A stretch of 64,000 nucleotides of DNA, taken from positions 11,928,769 through 11,992,768 of the forward strand of contig CM059624.1 in assembly GCA_030435675.1 (NCBI GenBank), in the 5' to 3' direction. Made by a program: the position numbers and the translations under genes. Positions 56,050-64,000 of the stretch are shown piece after piece (the stretch's first letter is position 1; each line of letters opens with the position of its first letter). The notes beneath the pieces are model-generated. The model worked only from the letters and a program-made list of their open reading frames with translations. It searched no databases and had not been told where the DNA came from. Origin of the DNA: Steinernema hermaphroditum (taxonomy: Eukaryota; Nematoda; Chromadorea; Rhabditida; Steinernematidae).

Positions 56050-57880
56050 TTAGTTAGGTGATATTACAATGGCTCTTCGACCGCCTTCATGGCCTGCACG
56101 TACTCGTGCGTGAGTGCTCTGCCGTCATTTGTCAGCCCTGCTCCGTGCCTTCGCACTCCAGATACTTCTCCACATATCGAGTGTTGTAGAATTTCGTCAA
56201 GAAAACGTCAGAAGCCATGGCGATGAGAAGAGGGGCAGAATTGTGAGGGACGACAAGACGGCGACTGATGACATTTGTGGCGAACTGAAACATGCAGAAA
56301 TGTGTCACAAGATTCCTGTCACAGATTTACTTTGGCGGCGCTGAGACGCAGCGCGGCATCTGACGAAAATATCAAGTTCTTCACGGCTTCCCAGTAGATC
56401 TGAATCGTCACCAGGAGCTCCCTCATCACGGGATTGCGCCCTCCGGATTGCGAACCTGAAGAATACCCACAAAGTGTACGGTATCAACCAGAAGATCCAA
56501 ACCATCGGCCGCGGCTTCTCGAGTCTCTCACTCTGGCGATCGACGAACAGGTTCAGATTCCTCAATGTTTGTATTTTCATCGGCATGTCCTCAACGTTCT
56601 CCGGTGTTAGCAGAGTGGAGTACGTTTTTCGCAAAGGATCGTCCATCAGCAGCTGTGGATGAGGCGCCGTCAGATATCCCAGCGCTTCGAAGGCGGCGAG
56701 GCTGTGCGGACTTTCGCGACTGAAGGCGAAGAACTCGAACAGATCCCGTGCATCCGCGAAGAAGGGTTTCCCTTCGTAGCGGTGAATGGCGCCGCTGATT
56801 GCGTCCTCTTCGCAGGCGATGTTGGCATACAACGCGCGCGGACCGGCCGTGTCGCCAGAACGTCAGGTGCAGGTCGATGTCGAAGTAGCTGCCGATTCTT
56901 CCGAGCAATCCCAGCATACTGCAAAGGTTACTGTAGGATGCAGTCGAGTAGGACACGCTCACGTATTGAGGGTGGGCGAGTTCAGATGCTGGGATTTGAT
57001 CTTCTTCGATTTGTCGCTTCTGAATTCGAAGGCGAGTCGCGCCATGTTGGCCCCTCCTGGAAGTGGCGACCATCATAAGAGTCACTCTGCATAGGCACTT
57101 ACTGAGAAATGTAGCGAACAGTTTGAAGAGTTTGGCCGACAAGTTTCCGTGGCTCTTCAGCGCTACATAACACTGCAAGGCCGGGAAGTTTCCCTCGGCG
57201 TCAGAGGTATGCAGGTGGGGGATTAGGACCCGATCCAGCGACTGCATCACCTCCACCGACAGTTCGGAGAGGGTGGACAGCGAGTTCTCGAAGGCGGACA
57301 GCAGGCATGCCAGTACCGTCTTGTCGATGGCGGAGACGCTGAGGAACGGCGCCAGAACGTCAACGAACTTCAGGAACGTGTTGGGGAAGCACTCTGCCAA
57401 CGTGGGCAGCAACTGCACGTTCTGGAGAATCGCCTCGGAGTACTTCTCGAAGAGAGAACTGTCGCACGTGCACAGTTCCAGCCGGGTCTTGATGTAGGTT
57501 AGTTTAACAACATTCGAAACCACGGCCTCCAGCAGTCCATCGACGCGCTCTGCGACGTCCGCAAGGGTGTCGTCAACAGCCAGGTCATCCAGAAACTCTT
57601 TCAGGATGCTGCCCGTGGAATCGGCGCTCTTCCTGCGCCGTTTCGCCTGGGATTTTTCCTCCGACGGCTCCCAGTTGTTTTCGCTGCGCCGCCTCCGTTT
57701 TTTTTTTGTCATTCTGCGCGGCGGAGGTGGAAAACAGTCGCCGGAATTGCTTCGCCATCTTCTTTATGACGCGTCTTCGGCGACGTCGTCATCTGGAAAA
57801 GGTGAAGACGCTGCTTTGGGAGGGAAAACGCCACGCAAACGTTTCTGCTGGAGGAGAGAAAGGAGACAATGCCCTGTTAC
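56050..57880 (-). pseudogene. SCC2/NIPBL pseudogene with two large deletions
   Basis: Minus-strand copy of the gene at 7309-11869. The basic N-terminal region (near 57710-57620) is joined directly to the SILKEFLDDLAVDD exon, so about 2 kb of HEAT-repeat exons are lost. After the block ending at LLISMASDV (near 56220) it jumps to the last exon (KFYNTRYVEKYLE), losing a further 0.85 kb. The final exon has TGA where the intact gene has TGG in EQGWRIV. The remaining long exon (57594-57090) is almost unchanged. It cannot encode a full cohesin loader; a truncated transcript is possible. Confidence 0.85.
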
Positions 57881-58151
57881 CGTCTGTGTCTGTGGTCTAC
57901 AGTGAGCAAAAATCAGACAATCGGGACGGGACAAATATATTCGCAGTTCAGCTTTTATCGTACACTCAAGTAGGCCTATCTTTCTAATTATGACTGCGTA
58001 GAACTGTGTTGAAGGGACTTGAAGGAGGTTCGGCGTTTTTTTCTGTACATGGCAGAATAAGCGATCTTGCCGGTATTTTGTTGAAAGTTTGCGTTCAACG
58101 TTCAAACATTTGTATGATGTTTTTCACTCTGCTTCAGGATAGCCCTTCGCT

Positions 58152-60188
58152 ATGCCCGACGGTTCCAAGAGCGACGAGGTCATATTCTTGGAGTTAGTAT
58201 CCGCTTCATCGGCTTCGAAAGATGATAAAGAGTCAAGCAATGAAGCTCATGTCCGCAGTAGGAAGATGTCCGAAGAAATTCTCAGCACGCAGGTTTCCGA
58301 AGAAGACCACAGCAGACAGCCATCTGAGGAAATTCTCAGCAGAAAGGCGGCCAAGGGGATTCTCCACAGAAAGGCGTCCGAGGAGATTCCTAGCAGTGAT
58401 GGATATACCGAGTCCATTTCAAGTGGAGGTATCTTTGACATTGTTGAGGAAGAGAATGTGCAGGCTTACAAGGGCATTGCACTTACGAACTCTACCAACA
58501 CGGGAAGTGGACGTTGACGATGTGTGCTGGTAACTTTCTATATATTTCAGGTGTCGGTGTTGCCTTTCGGAGGCTTTCCGCTAGTGCGGCGCATCCTGGA
58601 GAAGGCTGGTGTCACTTTTGAAAACAGCAAGGATTTAACAAGCGCTGAGGATCAGGCTGAAAGTGTCGAAACATACAAGGTTAAAGCCGTGTTTCTGAAG
58701 TGTACGAACAAGTACATCACAACCGACGGTCAGCCTGACACGATCTATAAACTGCGATTTCAAAAGTGTCTTGAAGTAAACATTCCTCTCAATGTACTTT
58801 CACGATAATCAGGCCATTCTAGGATGGATCATATAGCGCGAACCTCCGATCAAATACGTCAACCCGGGAACCAAACGAGCTTGAAGATTGGGTACCGGAC
58901 CTGAACTTCGAACGGTCAAGACCTCCGGCGTCCGGCGAAGGCAGATGTGAAGTCGAGCGAATCCTCAGCACTGAGCGGGTACAGTCTTGGTGTTGTTTTT
59001 GACCGTCCTGTAACTGAAACATTCAGAGCGGAGAGAATCTTTGGTGTTTCATAAAATGGGTTGGCTACCCATTGGAAGAGAGTTCCTGGGAGCTGATTAC
59101 GGATGTGGACAGTGGCCAGCTCATGGACCAGTATAGAAAGCGCTGCTTCGCCTTGATGGCACTGGCCAAGAGGTACGATCACACGGTGCCAGAAAGGGAT
59201 GAGAAGTACTTCAAGAGCCCGGAGCACCGCAGGCTGGCGCTGTTCGAACGCCAAGTGAACACCATGTGTGCCAAGTACAACCAGGCGCCACTGTTCGTCG
59301 AAAACTGGGTCACAAAAGAGTCGAAGCCTGCCAAATACGAGGTTTGTGGGTCGACATGGACAATAACCATTCATTCTATGTAGTATACGCTGGAGAATAC
59401 CTTCTCAATGAAGGCCAAGTGTCTGCTGGAGGAGTACAAGGCCCGAGAACCGTGCCATTGTGAGGAGTGCCCCACAGAAGAGAAGTGTTGCTGTGGGAAG
59501 GACTTCCACTACAAGCAAGACGGCATCAAACTATCACAGTTGCACAGAACGTACACATTCATTGAGTGCTCGAGCGCCTGCCGTTGCTATGGAACTGGAG
59601 GGAAGTGCCGGAACCGCATCCTTCAGTACGGTCGGCAAATCCCGCTGATCCTTTTCCGCACGCGTAGGAAGGGCTGGGGCATTTTCGCTGCTGAGAGGAT
59701 CACCAAAGGAACTTTCATTTGCGAATACGTCGGGCATATCATGCTTTACTCCGAGGCAAAGGAGCGTCAGCAGCCGCGCTACGCGTACGACCTAGGGCCA
59801 GAGGCGGAGATGACGATAGTGGCCGAGCATCGTGGCAACGAATCGCGCTTTGTGAACCATTCCTGCGAGCCGAACCTGGAAGTGCGCTCCATCGTCGTGG
59901 ACTTTGAGGATTGCCCCATATACCGGCGTCTGGGATACTTCGCGACTTCCGATATCGAGCCGGGTAAGTGCGCCTCCAAGTATGCTGATCAAGACTCGTT
60001 TTAGGAGAAGAGCTAACAATTGATTACTTTCCCCAAACGGCCAAGCCGGAAAAGAAAGGGAAATCAAAACGTTCTCGTCGTCGATCTACTAACCCATGCT
60101 TGTAAGTACTGACCTTCTGTTATCGTTCAGATGTGCTTGTTCTAGATGCGAGGCGGACAATTGCAGGGGTGTTTTTGGGCCAGAATAG
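58152..60188 (+). CDS. SUV39-type histone H3K9 methyltransferase (chromo + SET)
   Basis: Nuclear methyltransferase of the SUV39 class. The N-terminal exon from 58152 has degenerate SEEILSRK repeats; its link to the exon at 58550 is unresolved. Then a chromodomain: CEVERILSTER, intron, then SGENLWCFIKWVGYPLEESS (59029 onward). A pre-SET zinc cluster follows (CHCEECPTEEKCCCG, CSSACRCYG, KCRNR). The SET domain has RKGWGIFAAERITKGTFICE, SRFVNHSCEPN and GEELTIDYF, split by an intron after EPG. The post-SET cysteines, split by the last intron, read PCLCEADNC. All catalytic elements are present. An exon at about 58834-58979 joins the N-terminus to the chromodomain. Confidence 0.88.
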
Positions 60189-61012
60189 TGAATAGGGACA
60201 AAGTGAAATAAAACATCTTTTCAATTTGTGTGTATTTTGCTGCAGTAGGTCTTAGTTAAGCTACCATAAGTGTTACCTAAGAATTGTGGCGTGAATTTAG
60301 GACGTGTATTTTGTATGATGTAGCCGCCGGTCCCGCCACGTATTCCCCGTTCATCTTCAAACTGGATTGAATAGGCGGAACTGCTTTTCAAAATCCCGAA
60401 ACCTGCCGTCAGTGGATCCTGTGCGCCGTGCGGATTGACAGGGTGCTCTCTCGCTCGCACTTTTCAAAAACATCCGCCATTTCGCTTGGTTCATTTTGAG
60501 GGATCGGTGGGTAAGCAGCCCATTTTTGAAGTCAGTTCATTGGGCAGGCTTCGTGACTGTGACATGGCCCATGTTTATCGAAACATTCGAACAAACAATA
60601 AAACACGATCAGAATTTGCGCCAAACCTTTCCTTTCTTTTGTTATGCAGCTGGACATCTTCGTTGTTCGGTCAAGTGTTTCGATTCCACCGGACATGTGA
60701 GGTTGGCGTGAATCGTTCAAGCGAATTTAAAAAAATTTTTAAATTCCACCACCTCTGGTTAGGCGTTCTTTCTCGTTCGAGTTTTCGAAACAGTCGGAAT
60801 TTCGTTCGGTTCTGCAACGAAATGATACTCAGCTTCGCTTTCGGGATCAGCTTTTGCAGAATGCGCGCGCTTTCCTGAGGATCTCATTTTGCATAATGTC
60901 AAACGTTTCCGCAAAATTCTCTGTGTAGTGCCCGTATCCAAGCGTGCTTTTTTCACGTTCATCCCCTAATCTCACCATTTCCACTGAAGTTCCATTTCTA
61001 GGCCAAGCAAAT
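60189..61012. other. intergenic, no supported gene
   Basis: About 820 bp. The right end has TTTCTAG at 60994-61000, shortly before the next ATG, a possible trans-splice acceptor. Nothing else supported. Confidence 0.5.
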
Positions 61013-62191
61013 ATGAATCGCCAGCGTAGTGACTTCATTATCCGATTCGACCCCAAGCTCTTTAACCAGTTGTCGAAACTGAAGGACGACTTCTGGTTCG
61101 ATGTGCAACAGCAGTCGGGCTTCTCCACCATTCCGGGACACGTCCCCACCGTGCGGAAGAACATGATAAATGTTAGGACAAACATGAACCTTTTGGAGGG
61201 ATACAGTTCGGCGAGCGCCAAGATGAAGATTGACCGCACTCGTGGGATCCTGCAGATGTTCCAGCTCTCCTTGATCGGCATGAACGGCGGCGCTGCGAAG
61301 ATAATGGAACAGGGAGGATTTTCCCGAAGTGTGAGTGCCTGGACGCCGATAATTTGATCCTCATTTCGCCACTTTAGAACCTCTTTGACTGCGGATTTAT
61401 GGCATCGCGCGCATCCCTGGTCCGGATTGGAATGCGGCTGTTGGACCACCGGGATGAGTTGAACCTGGTAGCCGTGCGACGCAAGGGGATCATCTTCCTC
61501 CACGAAATTCCGACGCCTGAAAACTACGGCAGTGCCCTAGAAAATGAGTACGTGGGCCATCGCTTCCGACAGATCATGACCATTCCGAGCGATGAGGTAG
61601 CTTATCGAGTAGAGCGCCAGGAGTAAACATCTTGATTCAGGACCCGCGTCGTGTAACATCGTTTGAAGACGAACACTTCGGAATACAGAAACTCACCTTC
61701 GGGAACATCAACGTCTTGTGTCGCAGCGTTGTCGACTGCATAACCGATGAAATTAGTAAGCCTGTGACACCGGAATGGAACCGACGCTTTTGTTTGCAGG
61801 TTACGAATACATTGAATTGAAGACGCATCGTGACAAGAGCGCAGGATCACCGTTCAACGTCGGCTGGATGAAAAGTATTCGATGGTGGCTGCAGATGACG
61901 CTCACCGGCGTAAAGAACGTCGTCGTTGGAGTGCGCGACGTCGACAATATACTGCGAGAAACCCTCTTTGCCACGAGCGAGTCGTTTCTGCCGTCCGACT
62001 TTAACAAGATGGCTGTGCTTGTGTTCATCGAACGCTGTCTTGCCAGAATCGAAGACTGCATGGTGAAGATCCCCGAAGGCAAAGCGATGAGATTCCACAG
62101 TCCGCGACACAGCTCTGGACTGGTTGCGGTGGCAAGCGATCACGATTACAATATGTTCCACCCCATCTTCGAGAAGCTCCTCGCGCATTAA
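61013..62191 (+). CDS. dom-3: DXO/Dom3Z-type decapping exoribonuclease
   Basis: Four exons from ATG 61013 to the stop at 62191, with introns near 61332-61378, 61597-61640 and 61755-61799. The protein has an N-terminal core (EQGGFSRSNLFDCGFMASRA spans intron 1), then the catalytic region: CRSVVDCITDEI, YIELKTHRDK (the acidic-x-ELK metal motif), then KSIRWWLQMTLTGVKNVVVG and RDVDNIL. This is the DXO/Rai1/Dom3Z fold, which removes incomplete or noncanonical 5' caps and degrades the RNA. The length is close to family size. A TTTCTAG lies 12 bases before the ATG. Confidence 0.85.
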
Positions 62192-62413
62192 TTTTGTTTG
62201 ATGTTTGTCTTATGCTGGTTTTATATTTGTTTAGTTGTAACTTTGATAGTTTGATGAACCGTTACTAATTTGTTTTTTTTTGCCTTTGGTGCGTTGTTAG
62301 AATCTGTCAGCTACCATATGTGTTATTGAATCGATTATTTTGTGCACATTGGGGCGGATTGCTCGCGGTTACATTTTATTAATGGTGCTCGAATTACACA
62401 CGACAGGTCAGAA
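62192..62413. other. convergent 3' ends
   Basis: T-rich spacer between the DXO gene and the repeat-protein gene. Nothing seen beyond 3' UTR-like sequence. Confidence 0.5.
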
Positions 62414-63821
62414 TCATTTCTTTTTGTCAACTCCGAAGCAATCACCAGCAACACCGGCCAGGGTCTGATAATTAGGGTCGTGCGTCCCGGCGATTCCACC
62501 GGCAGCCGGAGCTTTCGGGGCCTTCGCTGCTCCTCCTCCTCCGCCTGCCTTCTTGTCAGCTCCGAAGCAATCACCAGCAACACCGGCCAGGGTCTGATAA
62601 TTGGGGTCGTGAGTGCCGGCGACTCCACCAGCAGTCGGAGCTTTCGGAGCTCCTCCAGCGGGCTGCTTCGGAGCTGCGCCATCTGCCTTCTTGTCAACTC
62701 CGAAGCAATCACCAGCAACACCGGCCAGGGTCTGATAATTGGGGTCGTGTGTCCCGGCGATTCCACCGGCAGCTGGAGCTTTCGGGGCCTTCGCTGCTCC
62801 TCCTCCGCCGCCGGCCTTCTTGTCCGCTCCGAAGCAATCACCAGCAACACCGGCCAGGGTCTGATAATTGGGGTCGTGAATGCCGGCGACTCCACCAGCA
62901 GCCGGAGCTTTCGGAGCTCCTCCAGCGGGCGCCCCTCCACCGTCCTTCTTGTCTGCTCCGAAGCAGTCTCCTCCGACGGCAGCGAGGGTTTGATAGTTAG
63001 GGTCGTGAATGCCTGCGACTCCACCAGCAGTGGGAGCTTTCGGAGCTCCAGCAGCGGGCTCCTTCGGAGCTGCCCCACCTGTCTTCTTGTCAGCTCCGAA
63101 ACAGTCTTGTCCCATTCCGGCAAGCGTCTGGTACTTCGGGTCGTGGGTGCCGGCCATGCCTCCACCAGCAGCCGGAGCTTTCGGCGCCCCACCAGCGGGT
63201 GCTCCTCCACCGCCCTTCTTGTCAGCCCCGAAGCAGTCTTGTCCCACAGCAGCCATAGTCTACAAAGCTCTTTCAAATACGTTCTCGGAGGATGAAGTAC
63301 CTGATAGTTCGGGTCATGCGTCCCAGCCATTCCTCCCCCAGCCGGAAGCTTCGGAGACGGTCCTCCGATGGGACCCTTATTGGGTCCAAAGGCGTCATTA
63401 CCGAGACCAGCCATCGTCTGATAGTTCGGGTCGTGGGTGCCCGCCATGCCTCCGGTCGCTGGCAGCTTCGGAGCGTTCGGGTTCGTGTTCTCGTTGCTCT
63501 TCAGATCTGTCTTCTCGTCTTCGCCATCTCCTTCTCCGTCTTCGTCTTCGCCTTCATCTTCGTCATCGCTCTTCCCGGCTTCTCCGTGGCCGCTCGGGAA
63601 TGGCGACTTTTTCCCCTTTTTTCCCTTCTTCCCCTTCTTCTTCTTCCTCTTCTTTTTCTGAAAAGTGACCTCAGAGCGCTTAATTTCAGCGCGCCACTGA
63701 CCTTCTTTCCACCGCATGCCGGAACCGCCACGGCGACGGTAGCACACCCGACCAGCATCGTCAGAAGGACGCTGCATTCGCCGAGCAGAAGCAAAAGCAT
63801 GTCAGCAGTGATGTCCACCAT
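62414..63821 (-). CDS. membrane-anchored tandem-repeat protein (HDPNYQ repeats)
   Basis: Three exons: about 63702-63821, about 63300-63660 and 62414-63256. Exon 1 has a hydrophobic segment (MLLLLLGECSVLLTMLVGCA), either a signal peptide or anchor. Exon 2 begins with a lysine-only tract and an acidic DEDEGEDEDGEGDGEDE block. Then come eight repeats of 40-47 residues built on AGTHDPNYQTLAGVAGDCFG, DKK and a Gly/Ala/Pro linker (KAPAAGG). One cysteine per repeat in the last seven (DCFG) suggests disulfide cross-linking; the first has NDAFG. No known domain recognised. Repeat spacers differ in length. Extracellular or matrix location is inference. Confidence 0.75.
62430..63250. repeat. coding tandem repeat, units ~125-140 bp
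   Basis: DNA repeats underlying the protein above, each with CCGGCCAGGGTCTGATAATT or a close variant. The units at 62450-62870 are the most alike, indicating recent unit duplication or conversion. Confidence 0.8.
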
Positions 63822-64000
63822 CGTGACAGCGTCGTTTCCTGAACGGTATCGAAGAAGATGAAGTGTGCAGAACGGGAGAAAGCCTACCTGGAGTGAACAA
63901 CACGCGTGAGCGACCAGTCAGCAAGCCCGAACCCGAACGAACTGACCCCCGTCTACGTTGCATTCGTCTGTCTGGAGGGGTCTTTCGCTCTAAGCACTTT

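Larger units (their letters stand above)
55073..57935 (-). repeat. inverted, internally deleted copy of block 7150-12850
   Basis: The whole stretch is homologous, in reverse order, to 7150-12850. It runs from the region beyond the SSP gene, through the SSP gene and its downstream sequence, into SCC2 and its upstream sequence. The copy is 2.9 kb against 5.7 kb because two SCC2 segments are missing (about 7490-9480 and about 10880-11738). Coding parts of SSP and the long SCC2 exon are nearly identical, so the duplication is recent. The two copies are some 43 kb apart. Confidence 0.9.

Noticed and set aside
62335..63777. 480-residue minus-strand frame
   Set aside because: Its first part follows the repeat protein, but without splicing it passes into the wrong frame of the repeats; the three-exon model gives regular repeats instead.
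1..64000. CRISPR arrays, prophage, operons with Shine-Dalgarno sites
   Set aside because: Spliced nematode genes throughout; no spaced direct repeats of CRISPR type.

Overview
The window is nuclear DNA of a nematode, most likely a rhabditid outside Caenorhabditis. The evidence is a nematode cuticle collagen, MSP-domain (SSP-type) sperm proteins, spermatogenesis-type PP1 phosphatases and a TTBK-like kinase, an SRSX-like chemoreceptor, many 40-50 bp introns ending in (T)TTYAG, and compact genes on both strands. No prokaryotic, CRISPR or viral system was seen. All gene models were read by eye from frame, splice sites and protein similarity.

Layout: 1-1108 end of a KGB-1/JNK-like MAP kinase (-). 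3057-5347 a foldback transposon with a second transposon nested inside it. 6201-7025 LIN-37-like gene. 7309-11869 cohesin loader SCC2/NIPBL. 12021-12547 SSP-type MSP gene (-). 12923-14736 and 18286-20090 two mitochondrial-type aldehyde dehydrogenases in inverted orientation around a TRAIP-like RING gene. 20320-20842 a small basic protein of unknown family. 21334-24034 a seven-helix receptor whose last intron holds a complete PP1 gene on the other strand. 24153-26130 two tandem paralogues of an unrecognised family (-). 28082-29547 TTBK-like kinase. 30065-32412 PUM3/Puf-A. 33229-34197 intronless kinase. 34382-36587 two single-pass membrane proteins. 36820-37922 second PP1. 38413-38841 second TRAIP-like gene (-). 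39176-39725 second basic-protein paralogue. 40085-41190 uridine-cytidine kinase. 41760-42281 third TRAIP-like gene (-). 43037-43583 FHA-like protein. 43613-47024 RFC1 (-). 47875-48889 collagen (-). 49107-52273 mitochondrial EF-G2 (-). 52508-54848 AVL9. 55073-57935 an inverted, internally deleted copy of the 7.15-12.85 kb block (intact SSP gene, broken SCC2). 58152-60188 SUV39-type histone methyltransferase. 61013-62191 DXO/Dom3Z. 62414-63821 a membrane protein with tandem repeats (-).

The genes do not form one pathway. Housekeeping genes (SCC2, RFC1, PUM3, GFM2, DXO, UCK, AVL9) are mixed with locally duplicated families: SSP, PP1, TRAIP-like RING, ALDH, the small basic proteins and the 24-26 kb pair. 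Several of these are of types that are sperm-enriched in nematodes, so part of the window may be a male-germline neighbourhood; that is inference. The least explained items are the basic-protein pair with a strongly conserved promoter, the nested transposons carrying a captured coiled-coil exon, and the remote inverted duplication.
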